Shown here: positions 1 to 10,397 of the stretch, piece after piece | Numbering within the stretch: the first letter of the stretch is position 1 | How the letters are laid out: every line of letters starts with the position of its first letter | Assembly: GCA_964058845.1 (NCBI GenBank) | Contig: CAXKVR010000686.1 | Coordinates: forward strand, 1-18,274 | Direction: 5' to 3' | Origin: Carex sylvatica | Taxonomy: Eukaryota; Streptophyta; Magnoliopsida; Poales; Cyperaceae | DNA: 18,274 bases | Made by a program: the position numbers and the translations under genes | Notes under the pieces: generated by a model | Database searches by the model: none | Told to the model about the DNA's origin: nothing | What the model saw: the letters and a program-made list of their open reading frames with translations, nothing else

Positions 1-347
1 TGAGCCCCTCTAGTATTGTCTGTGGTCCAATAGACCTTTCTTGGTATTGAAAACCTTGCTTGATCCAATATAATGTTATACTTCTCTTTTATCCAGTAAC
101 ATTGCTTGACATTGTTTGATTTTCTGAGTTTAGATTAGCTGACCTTTTTTAATTTATCAGCCAACTACAAATTAAAAAAAAAACGCATTCACTGCCGCCA
201 CTACAATATAGCATGATTGTGCTTATTAAGTAAAGGCACAAATTCGTGAAGTTACAAAACAAAACAAAAAATCAAGACATACCAAATGTCAAGTATAATT
301 TTTTGCATTAAGCATAGCAATAATAAGTTTGTGATTTGTGAACTTAC
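1..347 (-). other. Intron of the APP2-like gene (partial)
   Basis: This AT-rich stretch follows the splice donor at 347-346 of the fifth coding exon of the minus-strand aminopeptidase gene. I looked on the minus strand for the next expected block of the family and saw none, so the window appears to end inside this intron. Confidence 0.6.
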
Positions 348-3300
348 CTCTCGACTTCAGCTAGAATTGAATGATAAGGTTTCAACTGCACCCCAACGCT
401 CGTCAGATGAGTGAGGACTTCTTTTGTTACCTTTCTGGTATCAATAAACAATGTAGCCTGATCCAATCCCACAACTAGGTACCCATAAAAAACAGGGGAG
501 TGTGGTACATCACTTCCTCTCTACATTTCAAAAGGTGAAGTAAGCACTTGTCTCTATTGCACAATTGGACTGCTGATCAGGTCCTGTACTGGTATGTAGC
601 ACAGGCACCAGTTTACAATGCATTTGACCAGAATATATCTACCTTTCCTGCTCTAATTGGCTTGTCCAGTGCTTAACTTGCATACTAATAAAGTTAAGAG
701 TTTAAACTGAGAAGAATTGAAGCTTAGTCACATAATTAGGCTTGGTTGGTACAGCACCTGATTAGCAACTTCACCGAAAGGTACACTGGGGCCGATTTGG
801 GTCAATGAGAACGGCTGAAGAGTGAGGCTACAGTACTATGCATAGTGCACTCCAGCCCGTACTATGTCTCCATATCTCCGTTTTCAAAGTCCAAACAGTC
901 AATCATAACCGCTCAACACGATCTCTATCTGAATATATACTTGGAGACCAGATATTACATTTTTTTTTAAAAAGGTATTATTTTTTAGATAAGTAGAAAA
1001 TCACTTGATCAAACGATTATGGACTATTCGAAAGTAGTGATTTTCTACCTATCAAAAATCTAGTAAACAGATTCTAAAAAAAGTAAAATTTAGTCACCAA
1101 GTACATTTTCATACGGATAATAGGTTGAGTGGTTCGGATAAATCGTTTGAACTTCAAAAATGGAAATACGAAGTCATAGTACGGACCAATGTGTGCTATG
1201 CATAGTACCGTAGCCTCACTCATAGCTGAACTTTAATTAAGGAAGCAATTTGTTTTTACCATGTTCAGTAACCAGGCAACTTCATCGAGCATAGACACTA
1301 CAATGGCAGTGCAACCATTTTCACTGAGTTGTGACCTCAAGTAAGACAACTTTGATGCCACATCAGCTCCGGCATATTTTATGTCGTGCACTCTAGTAGG
1401 CTTGTTTGATGGCTCAGGCCTTGATTCCTTCCATATCTCATCAACCAAATTATATTCTTTTAAAAGAATTAATTGGTGATTCTTTTTTGAAATCTCTTGC
1501 TTTAATTCCTCAGCCGCATCAAATGAGAAAAGGAACTGCACCCTTCAAAAAACCAAAGTGGACATAACATAAGAGCTTAAGACTCAGATTATACATATGG
1601 CCAAAAATACAGCAAGCGTAAACTAAGGTTAACAAGAACAGAATGAACATAAGTGAATTTTAGTTTCTTCTTATTTTTACAAATTAAGAGCCTCAACTAA
1701 TTGTGATTTTAAATCAAACAAATGAACATGTGTGCTGCTGCAAATGAGACCCTTTATTGTCCTATTACAAATGAAAATTAACACCTTCCATTCTCACATG
1801 ACACTCTCCCTGACCGTACAATTATTCTCCTAAGCTCAAACTGCAAAGTGTTTTACAGCTTTTGGAGTTCCATGTTTATATGAACTAGATAGAACAATTT
1901 AACCATTTCACTTCACTTGACCTTAACTTTGAAGATTTCACGAGTAAGTGTAGTTTGCAAATCCAAGAAATGCGGGCCTTGTGTTAATTTCGAATGCATA
2001 GGATGCGGGTATTATTTATTAGATTAATTTGGAAAAAAATTCCCCGGAAATTATATAAATATAAATATAATAAAACAACATTAAGCAGTTGATGTATTCC
2101 GTGGTATCTTAGAATAATTAATATATAAAAAGGGAGTTCAGGAAAATATAAAACGGCACAAGAACTGGAGCAAAACACATCAAACAGGGGGAGCAAAGAA
2201 CTCACAGGGTCGATTCCGATTCGGGCACCAGGTGGCAAAATATAATTCAGCCACTCAGTTGTGGTTGGTACACCAGGGGTCCCACTCCTCATTAGGGTCC
2301 AGTCACGACTCAATTCCTTCTCGGCCTATTCATGAGAAAATTGGGGTTATATCATGCCAACTATCAATTATACACAAATATTATTGAATAAATTGTAAAT
2401 AGAACATTAGAACAGCATATTTCAGCACTGTCAGCCTCAGCAGTGCATAAGATGCTCCTTATATCATAGGTTGCCTTAACAGCTTACCCAATTGCACAGA
2501 GCATTATATCACAGGTTGCCTACTAACCAAAGCTAGCCCTTGGCTTCTACTCTTCCCAATGGCAAAAAACTTAGGTGTGTCCCCCCTTATGCCCTTGCCT
2601 TCTCATGCCCGTGCCTTCTAAATTTAACCAAGAAAAGGATATGGTCTTGGTTGAGTTAACATAACTCCGACTAAGAGACACGGGTGAAAGGGGGCTGAGC
2701 CCCCTTATGAATTGAAATTTTTCATTTTATCCTTTAAATTTTTTACATTTTACAAAAAATTATTACTATCAACCCCCCTCATAAATGAAATTACATGAAA
2801 TTTATTCATACAGCCCACAAAATCTCAATTTTCTGGTTCTGCCCCTGCTAAGAGAAAGGAAATTAATGAAAGAATCATCATGTTTAGCATTTATAATTTT
2901 TGAGTTTGCAGAGGTACACAGGAAATCCCACCATCTTACTGCTAGATCCTGCATATACTGCACGGATCTACTCGATACAGCTGATACAGCAGTCTTAAGA
3001 TAGGTACCTGAAGGAAGTAGCGACCATCAGTCCAAAAAGCAGCTTTATCTTTTGTCACAACAGCAGTTCCTGCACTCCCCGTAAAGCCTGTTAGATAGGC
3101 CCGTCTCATGAAACATTCAGCTATGAACTCACTCTGAAAACAAAATTTTACATTATAGTCAAAATAAAAATGTTGATCCATAATTTGTTCACTTGAAGGA
3201 ACATAGAAAAACAACTGATGATATAGAGATAATTCAACAGGTCTCAACTGATCAAACCCAAGGAAATATGAAGTTCGATCAAGCATTGGTGCAATTAATC

Positions 3301-3766
3301 AGACCAGAAACACACTACTGCAAGTATGCAACATTTTAAGATCGGCGTCGAGCAAGTCTGGAATGCATGCAATGCTATGCCTACTGAAATATATATAAAA
3401 AGTTCACTCTGAAGTGCACACAATTAAACAATCTGGCTGCCAAAATTATCTGACCTGGTGAGCATCTTGAGAGGGGACGATATATGCATCGATCGCCACA
3501 TCAAGCCGCGAGAAAATCTGACGAAGAGATATAAGTTTCTCATCCTCTCCTCTAGAAGTGTTCGCACTTGTCTCACTAATCCCTCTGCGGAGCTCAGACG
3601 AAGGCCGGGCAACAAAGCGGCCGCCGTCGGAGCCTTGCGCGCATGAGGAGACAAGGAGGCGGCGGGACGCGAGGAGGAAAGGCGGGAGGGAGAGAGTGAA
3701 GAGGCGGCGGAGAGGAGGCGTCCGGCGGAAGAAGGAGAGAGGAGGACGGGAGAGCGTTGCCTCCAT
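348..3766 (-). CDS. APP2: Xaa-Pro aminopeptidase P, plastid-type isoform, 5' part (five exons)
   Basis: Five minus-strand exons join in frame: 3766-3455, 3133-3008, 2325-2206, 1535-1260 and 520-348, giving 335 residues plus two bases. All junctions are GT-AG. The product belongs to the M24 metallopeptidases that release N-terminal residues preceding proline. Family blocks are plain: [93 protein letters not shown] and [10 protein letters not shown]. These form the creatinase-like N-terminal domains; the metal-binding half lies outside the window. About 75 residues rich in Ser, Arg, Leu and Pro, with few acids, precede the conserved region, like the transit peptide of Arabidopsis APP2 rather than the cytosolic APP1 form, so plastid targeting is inferred. 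I chose the ATG at 3766; the frame stays open upstream with in-frame ATGs at 3841 and 3877. Introns 2 and 4 carry MITEs. The family call is very secure, the isoform less so. Confidence 0.93.
820..1221. mobile_element. 402-bp foldback MITE (Mutator-like TSD)
   Basis: The two halves are inverted copies of about 190 bp. Both ends begin GAGTGAGGCTACRGTACTAT when read inward, and the match continues through CCGCTCAAC-like and TTGGAGACC-like blocks to a central AT-rich loop. Flanks ACGGCTGAA (811-819) and ATAGCTGAA (1222-1230) agree at 7 of 9 positions, suggesting an aged 9-bp target duplication as in Mutator-type elements. It has no coding capacity. It lies in intron 4 of the APP2-like gene, its right end 38 bp from the splice donor that follows exon 4. 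A related copy lies at 16683-17061. Confidence 0.85.
2459..2521. repeat. Imperfect 18-bp direct repeat pair
   Basis: TTATATCATAGGTTGCCT (2459-2476) recurs as TTATATCACAGGTTGCCT (2504-2521) with one mismatch and a 27-bp gap. It lies in intron 2 of the APP2-like gene. Origin unknown; possibly a small local duplication. Confidence 0.6.
2679..2847. mobile_element. 169-bp hAT-like MITE with perfect 8-bp TSD
   Basis: The element is bounded by perfect 8-bp duplications CTAAGAGA at 2671-2678 and 2848-2855. The right end reads TTCTGGTTCTGCCCCTG, whose reverse complement starts CAGGGGCAGAACCA, a terminus typical of small non-autonomous hAT elements; the left end CACGGGTGAAAG is a decayed version. A GGGGGCTGAGCCCCC hairpin sits just inside the left end, matching the GGTGGCTAAGCCACC hairpin of the related element near 5752. 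It lies in intron 2 of the APP2-like gene. Confidence 0.8.
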
Positions 3767-4067
3767 TGATTTCAGTGATTGGAGTAGACTAGACTGGGTT
3801 TCGTGTTGTGATAAAAGACGAGCTAAATGCCTAAAACTCATTTCCTGGAGCCCGTATTCTCTGAGGTAACGGAACATCTTTTAATTTAATTTGGACCGTC
3901 CGATAAGAACCCGGACCAATTCAGCGCAAGTCTCCAATGCAGGTCCCTTTTGTGTTGTGCTAGTGTATAACGAGTGGTTCGGATTCCAATTAAAAAATTA
4001 TGTTACCTCGGGTGATATGAATTGGATTTCCTGCGCGTTCTCGGTTGACCATACGCCACGCAATCCT
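3767..4067 (-). other. 5' flank of the APP2-like gene
   Basis: This is the presumed 5' UTR and promoter side of the minus-strand aminopeptidase gene. Its first 110 bases stay open in frame with the coding exon. I saw no convincing TATA box at a suitable distance. Part of it (about 3850-3890) resembles a stretch near 15765-15815. The far end abuts a MITE whose target duplication starts at 4068. Confidence 0.4.
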
Positions 4068-4077
4068 AGATGGTCTC

Positions 4078-4263
4078 GGAAACAAATCTGCTGTGATTCT
4101 TGAGAATCAGGATCATGCTTTTTCAAATCTATTTATTTATTTGTTTTAAAATTTATATATATAAAATAACAGATTTTAAAATTTGTGCATTTAAAAAAAT
4201 AAAAAGATAAATTCGAAAAAACAGGCCTGTGATTCTTTTTAGAATCACAGCAGATTTATTTCC
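4078..4263. mobile_element. 186-bp MITE with perfect 10-bp TSD
   Basis: Terminal inverted repeats read GGAAACAAATCTGCTGTGAT on the left and GGAAATAAATCTGCTGTGAT on the right strand, one mismatch in 20. Flanks are identical 10-bp repeats AGATGGTCTC at 4068-4077 and 4264-4273. The interior is AT-rich and non-coding. A 9-10 bp duplication fits the Mutator superfamily, but the family is not certain. It lies upstream of the APP2-like gene. Confidence 0.88.
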
Positions 4264-4273
4264 AGATGGTCTC

Positions 4274-4673
4274 CTCTCCATGGTACGGGTTCGATTGGAC
4301 AATTCCAAGCCGTCCATTTCTATTAATATAATTAAATAAAATGATTAAACAATAACATAATAATATTTATTTTTTATAATAAAATAAATTGTATTTAATG
4401 GGCTGGAAGAAATTAAACTAACTGTTGTATTTATTAATACAACACAAGAAAGAAAATTAAACTTGCATCAGTTAATTACTATACTACAAGCATCTAACAT
4501 CTCTTCCTGGGAAAAAAAAAATATTCAATCCAACTCAATATTATTTTCCCCATAATTTTATACTAAGATGGGAAGAGAGAATGAAAAAAATACACATTTA
4601 CACGTCACAAAAATTGTCATCCGGACACATTTGGATAAATTTATTCCAACTAATCTAAATTCTCATACTTTGG
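4274..4673. other. AT-rich intergenic DNA, no gene seen
   Basis: Low-complexity AT-rich sequence between two MITEs. No open frame with recognisable protein character, RNA gene or clear repeat was seen on either strand. Confidence 0.6.
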
Positions 4674-5250
4674 AGGAAGTTTCAAGTATGCCTCTTAAAA
4701 ATCTCAAAATTAAGTAGTTATCCCTCTTATATTGTATTATCATATTTATTCCTCTAAATTTAAAAAAGTCACAAATTTATCCAATTTATTGTTTTTTCTA
4801 CTAAAACTCATTTTAAATTTATAAAGTGTTTATTTTACTCTTTATTAGAAAAAAATATGCAACTTATTTAAGAAAAATGTTTAGTCTTCTAATTAGCCAA
4901 TTTATAAGAACAAATGATTCATTTTCTTACGTGACATGCATACAAACGTATTACGTATGCCTAAACGCAACTGTGCATATGCTATACGTAGATAAATGAA
5001 TCATTTATCATTGAAAATCGACTACTTAGAAGACTGAATATTTTTCTTATATAGACTACATATTTTTATTTTATAATAAAGATAAAAGTGGAGCTTATTA
5101 ATTTAAAATAAGTTTCAATAAAAAAAGACAATAAATTGATTAAATCCGTGGGATTTGGAAATTTAGAGGGGTATATATGATATTATGATTTTTAGAGGGA
5201 AAAATGCGTAATTTTGAAGTTTTTGAGGGGTATAAAAGAAAATTTTCCTC
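4674..5250. mobile_element. 577-bp foldback MITE with arms of nearly 300 bp
   Basis: The sequence folds back on itself almost throughout. The left side starts AGGAAGTTTCAAGTATGCCT and the right end read in reverse starts GAGGAAAATTTTCTTTTATA; matching blocks follow in order, including CCTCTAAATTT, CAATTTATTG, TTTTAAATT, TAAGAAAAAT and AGTCTTCTAA, converging on a centre near 4960 inside ATGATTCATTT...AAATGAATCAT. The flanks ATACTTTGG and GTACTTTTT are only partly alike, so the target duplication is uncertain. No coding capacity. Confidence 0.82.
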
Positions 5251-5349
5251 GTACTTTTTAACATGTTATATTGTATCCAGGTGGGAATATAGAGTTGCTA
5301 GTGAAAGTATACATAGCTACTAAAGTTATATCTTTATAGGAAGTTCTGG

Positions 5350-5992
5350 CAGGGCCGAACCCAGCATAGACTAGGGGGGGCAGCCGCTCTCTTTGAATTT
5401 TGAGTTTTAGTGGTGATTTATCGATACCGATCGACTACGTCTCTTCCTGAAAATTTTTTTGCCCCCCCTCTAATTGTTTGATTTGTAATTCGGGTTAAAT
5501 TTAGTGTTAAAATCAAAATAAATTCCTAGAATTATAATTGGTAATTAGAATTATAAGTTAAAATATTAGAAATTACAAGTCAGAATATTGAAAAATATAA
5601 GTCAAAGCATTATTTTTTATTGAGTACCCAATTAGTTAATAGATTTAAATCCAATAAGTTATTTAAACCCGATTCGATAATGTTTTTGCCCCCCTTTGAC
5701 GAAAATTCTGGCTCTGCCCCTGCAAGGACGGATCTTAGTGTATTGAAAAGGTGGCTAAGCCACCTCTATGATTTTAAAATTTTAGTTATATATATTGAAA
5801 TTTAATTAAATTTTAATATTTAAAACATTATATATAGTCTAGTCCCCCTCAATAATAATCAAATGTTTACTTGTAGTCTAGTGGTTAGAGTTTTATTTTG
5901 TAGATAAGAAGTCTTGAGTTCAAATCTCACTCACCACATTATGCATTTTAATTTTCAGTCATTTTCATCAAAGTTTTCTAGTTCCGCCCCTG
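5350..5992. mobile_element. 643-bp composite hAT-like element with perfect 8-bp TSD
   Basis: Identical 8-bp repeats AGTTCTGG flank the unit at 5342-5349 and 5993-6000. The left end is CAGGGCCGAACCCAG and the right end read inward is CAGGGGCGGAACTAG, hAT-like termini. A second full terminus, CTGGCTCTGCCCCTG, lies inside at 5708-5722 and is followed at once by a decayed start, CAAGGACGGATCTTAG. The unit therefore looks like two head-to-tail MITEs that moved together, or one inserted at the end of the other. The second half carries a GGTGGCTAAGCCACC hairpin and a tRNA-like segment. Confidence 0.82.
5871..5936 (+). other. tRNA-like segment with Pol III A and B boxes
   Basis: TAGTCTAGTGG (5874-5884) fits the A-box consensus TRGYNNARNNG, and GTTCAAATC (5918-5926) fits the B-box GWTCRANNC, 33 bp further on. 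The stretch TTGTAGTCTAGTGGTTAGAG resembles the 5' part of plant tRNA-Glu or tRNA-Asp genes, and the segment ends in CACCA. Stems are imperfect and no sound acceptor stem is seen, so it is not a working tRNA. It may be a SINE head or tRNA relic held inside the hAT-like element. Confidence 0.6.
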
Positions 5993-6000
5993 AGTTCTGG

Positions 6001-6660
6001 CATCAGGGCTTGAGAAAAACATTTGAAAAAAGTAAGAAATGCACAATTAGGGCTAATGCTCCCAAATATGATGTGTGTTGATGCAGTGGGGTACCACTCG
6101 GTTCAAACGACATGCACCTCACAGCCCAAGCTCACATCAAGTTACGAAAGATGATAGCTAGGCTTACATAACGCATTTTTGGGTACAATTTTCAGCTAAC
6201 AATGAGCCAAAAAGCACCTGACCTATTTTGTGAGATATATAACTAATAAATTAGACTTGCAACAATGAACCATAGCGCGACACAAGTTCGATCCATGCAA
6301 GACGCGTCTAAAAAGAAATGAATGGATGAGTTAACGAGACTCTTATTTAAAAAGATTTAATGGCTTGAAACAATGGATGTTAATTTACCTTATCAATAAT
6401 TAATGTTTCTTATACATCCCAAATAAGTGCATGAAAAAAAAAGTTTGCAGGCTCAATTAGAATTATTAATTCAGTGAAGTGCATTCTGTGTATATCGATA
6501 ATACTCGAAACAACTTTTTGTCGTGTTGAACAACAGCTATGAGCTGCAAACTCCTAGGAAAAGTGATGTAATGAGCTTACCAAATATTAATTACCTGAGA
6601 ATGAGAATGAGAGTTCCATTAATGATTGGATCCAGCGCTGTGAAAGCGATCCAACAAAAC
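6001..6660. other. Intergenic DNA, no gene seen
   Basis: Between the composite element and the QCR7 promoter. Frames are short and interrupted on both strands. No RNA gene or repeat with clear ends was recognised. Confidence 0.55.
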
Positions 6661-6713
6661 CCGTGCAAATAACCGGGCCGAAAACAGGTCGGGTCAGAAT
6701 TAAGCCGAATTTA

Positions 6714-6724
6714 TGGGCTGGGCA
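6714..6724 (+). promoter_or_regulatory. Site II-like motif pair upstream of QCR7
   Basis: TGGGCT (6714-6719) overlaps TGGGCA (6719-6724), about 160-170 bp before the QCR7 start codon. TGGGCY 'site II' elements are common in promoters of plant nuclear genes for mitochondrial respiratory proteins and are bound by TCP factors. Only the first hexamer fits the strict consensus. Distance and gene class fit; function is inferred. Confidence 0.5.
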
Positions 6725-6883
6725 GGACAGGCATTCCAATCCGGTTCATCCTCTAACTGGTCTACCTAATAAATCATGCACCGTGCCTCATCTGTCAAAT
6801 AATCGACCCAATTCTAGACTGATCGGAGTTCCTTTCAACCTCGCCCAAGCCGCTATAATCGGAGAAAACGAACTAGAGAAACA

Positions 6884-9541
6884 ATGGCGCAATTGATCGA
6901 ATCGGTGTCGCGGTGGCTCATCAACCCCCGTGCCAACCCCCTTGCTGCCTGGCACATGCGCACCGTTGCCAACCGCCTCAAGAAATACGGTAATCTCTCG
7001 TGAGCTAGGGTTTCTTTAGTTTTTATCAATTAAATACTTCGATTTAGATCGAGCTTAAGATTTGTAGATGTAGATCTGTTTGGTCCAGACTTCAAGATTA
7101 AAGTATTGTTATTGATTAACATGTTTTAATTTCTTATTTGTACTATAGGTCTTTTTGATCAAGACCTAATGTTAGGTCCCAGACACTAATTGTGTAGAAA
7201 TTCTTGTAATTTGGGATTTGATCGAAGGAATTGAGAGAATCTGGTAATCTATGAGCAAGGAAAGGATACTGGTGAACTGCAAAACCAAAGTGACAAAACA
7301 TAAATTTCTTATTGTATTTCATGATCCAAACCAGTATACTAGTTTTCCTTAGGCGATTACAATGCAATTAGAATTATTTAAAATGATTAAAGATCTGACA
7401 CTATCTATTCTACGCACTCCACATCAGTTGCCAAGTCATCTGGAAACACTTAGGTGTATAACGACTCCTTTAGCGGAAGCTGTTCCCAGATCCCCCGCTT
7501 CTGTTAGAATGGGCACATTAGTCAGTAATTGAGGTGAGCCCCCATGACTGAGGGCGATGATCTTTTGCAGGTCCATCAGCAGTCTAACAACGTTTAATTG
7601 ATCCTGCCCATATTCTCTGACCCAGCTTCCCCCATTTCTTTTTCTTTGTTTCAAAGTCAAAATTGCTAGCAGTGAACCCCAAATAAGTATTCTGTTAGCT
7701 AAATGGATTTTTTTTTTTTTTTGGATATCACTATAGTTACTAGAATATGATTTAATTTCTGAACAGTGAGAAATAGAACATTAGGAGGAGGGCTTTTTCT
7801 GATTTTCACCTCTGCCAAAAGGCCTTCATGTTTTGATAGAGTCACTGTCAATTGTTACGACAACAATGCAAAGGTCTCCACAGAGTTTTGCATAGCCTAG
7901 GTCTTGATAAAAAAGGAAGTTATACATATGACATGAATGTTTAAGCTTCAGTTTTTTATGACATATTATATTTTCTTTGAACTAATATTTTATCTTGTAT
8001 ACTTGAGTTATAAACATAGATTACGATGCTGTGCCTAAAACATAAAGTACTCAGTGTCCTTAACTTTGGGAACCCTATGATACGATAGAAAGGAAGCATT
8101 TTTGTCTGTATGGAATATTACTCAGTTTGGATAAAAAAAAAAGAGTGAACATATTTTCTGTGCACATTTTTTTCATATCTTTTTTGACCAATTTTTCTAA
8201 AAGGATAAAAATAATCAAACCTAATCAATTACTGAAACTAATTAATAGCTTTTGTCGATCTATATTTTCTTATACAGGGCTTCGCTATGATGACCTGTAC
8301 GACCCATATTTTGAGTTGGACATAAAGGAGGCTCTGGAGAGGCTTCCTCGGGAGGTGGTTGATGCACGCATTCAGCGCCTCAAGCGTGCCATGGATCTCT
8401 CCATGAAGCATGAGTACCTTCCCGAAGACCTCCAGGTTCTTAGTTTATTCTCTTTTCATATATGCAGTTATAAAGTTTCATAGTATTTTGTAGTTGCAAA
8501 CTAAACCCTGCATTTTGTACTTTCAACAAAACTCAGTTTGTTTCTGGGTTTCTCACTTGATACTAGAGTTTCTTCACTTGGTTAATGTGTCTGTGAATTG
8601 CACATAAACATTTTTCATTAAGTAAGCAAATATCTTTTTATTCAATTGATTTTTGGAATATCTTATCACGGTCTGGCAAAGCTGTCAGAATTCAATTGGA
8701 TACAGCTCTTCATCGTGCGCTACTCAAAATCTTTGCTGTTTGGGAATTATATATAGAATAAATGTTGGTTTATTTGTTGCAAGTATTAGATATACTGGGT
8801 CTTATTTTTATGTATTTGGTGAAATTTGCATAACAATATATTTTTGGATTGTTTTTCCTAGTTGCTTTCCTGGTTCCTTGATTGTTGGCTAGTTATTTTA
8901 TACACATTCCCCATTTTCAACCCACTCGTGCATTCATACAAATAAATGCAAGCATAATTTATTTTATTAGTACTTCCGTGCAAAAAAACCTTATAATATT
9001 GTTAATTCGAGGTCTAATCAAATCAAAACCTCTTATTTTTTATCTGCTCCACAGGCTCTCCAGACTCCTTATAAGAGCTATCTCAAGGATATGTTGGCGC
9101 TGGTAAGTTTGATTTATTATTTTTTCTAGGACATGTATCATTTTCTCCCTTATCAAAACCCTCAAATGGGTATATGCATTTTGTTAATTGAGAAATATTT
9201 GGTACACCATTAAGAAAAAAAGGGGAAATCTTCTCTATTGCTTATAAGAGGCATATTTTTTATATGAAACTGTTTATTTGGTAAAAGATACCAATTTAAT
9301 GTTTCAGTTACAGGTATCTCAAAAATTGCTGTCATCTGAAAATGTATACATGGTCCCCTTTTAAGTTTTAGTTCCTATATTGATAAGACCAAAATACTTG
9401 GTATTAGATATGAAAGAATTCTAAATTATTTATACTAAGGTATTGTTAATTAAAAAATACTCATCTGATCAGGTGAAAAGGGAGGCAGCTGAGAGAGAGG
9501 CTTTGGGAGCTCTTCCTCTGTACCAGAGAACCCTTCCTTGA
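6884..9541 (+). CDS. QCR7: Cytochrome bc1 complex subunit 7 (14 kDa, QCR7/UQCRB family)
   Basis: Four exons join in frame: 6884-6989, 8278-8435, 9055-9102 and 9473-9541, giving 126 residues and a TGA stop. All introns are GT-AG (1288, 619 and 370 bp). QCR7 is a small matrix-side subunit of respiratory complex III that helps assemble and stabilise cytochrome b in the mitochondrial inner membrane. The plant form is evident from RLKKYGLRYDDLYDPYFEL, the block LPREVVDARIQRLKRAMDLS, MKHEYLPEDLQALQTP, and the C-terminus EREALGALPLYQRTLP. The length is normal for the family (about 122-126). The N-terminus MAQLIESVSRWLINPRANPL is the variable part; the ATG follows ACA and is the only one that fits. 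The protein has no cleavable presequence or membrane helix, as usual. All key blocks are intact, so I take the gene as functional. Confidence 0.96.
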
Positions 9542-9614
9542 GGCATCTTTCTTTTGTCATTTCTACCCCTTGGATGAATTTTCTTTAATACCCTTATTTA
9601 GTTATCATGGGTGA

Positions 9615-9620
9615 AATAAA
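9615..9620 (+). other. Probable polyadenylation signal of QCR7
   Basis: AATAAA lies 73 bp past the QCR7 stop codon in a T-rich 3' UTR-like stretch, a suitable spacing for a plant near-upstream element. Confidence 0.5.
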
Positions 9621-10245
9621 TGTGCCCAGACAATGATAGAAGTTCCAAACTTCTTATATGAAGACCTTATTTTTGGGTGGTGTTTTGTTTCGACTTGTAA
9701 ACTAATTTATTGGTTTTTTTTTTCATAGACTAATTTGCAGTTGTGATGCTGCCTTCTGTGTTTGTTTAGTGATGCTTTTTAGCTTACCAAGAAATAATTA
9801 CCCGTGCACTGTGTATATGTTTAAGCATAAACATATGTAATTGTCTATTGTATATGCAATTGCTAATGTTTTGCCAAACTATTGATGCACATGTAACATT
9901 AACAATTTCCTGTACCGAAAAGAACCTCTGACTGTTAACTTTAAAAGTTACAACACGCGGAATTCAAGCATTAAATTTAGACAATAATCAACACAGTTCT
10001 ATAACTTGAAAGAAAAAAAAAATTGAAAGCACGAGTGAAGTCTCAAGTCTCAAGTCTCAACTGTAAATTACGAAGAGACGAATTTTTAATTAGTGTCACA
10101 CACTCACACTGGTGTAGTGGTGTTACAGTCTAGCAAATTTTAACATTGCACGACCTGAAAAAAAATGTTTCTAAAAGACTAAACAAACTCGTAAAAATAA
10201 CCTTGAAAGATAAGCGACGCCCTTGAATTTGACTTTGTATTGGCA
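9621..10245. other. 3' flank and intergenic DNA, no gene seen
   Basis: AT-rich DNA between QCR7 and the giant foldback. A short triple repeat of AAGTCTC lies near 10038-10060. No coding frame with protein character was recognised. Confidence 0.55.
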
Positions 10246-10397
10246 AGTAAAAATTCCGAATTTTTTATTAATAAAATATCAAAATAGGGTATAGGATCTG
10301 AATTTTGTCGAAAACTAAGTAGAACAGTACCTGTTATGCCGTTCGGTATTCTAATTAACAATTTAACTTAACAATTAGAGGTTAACAAAAAAAAAAA

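Noticed and set aside
3558..3869. Plus-strand Arg-rich protein opposite APP2-like exon 1
   Set aside because: It is the antisense shadow of the transit-peptide exon, with low-complexity Arg runs and no family features.
3850..3895. Duplicated promoter shared with 15765-15815
   Set aside because: The similarity is short (about 40 bp) and partial; it could be chance or an old repeat.
5871..5936. Functional tRNA gene
   Set aside because: A and B boxes are present, but the acceptor and anticodon stems are poor and the segment lies within a transposon-like unit.
8127..8483. Separate 118-residue plus-strand gene
   Set aside because: It is QCR7 exon 2 (8278-8435) extended through flanking intron sequence in the same frame.
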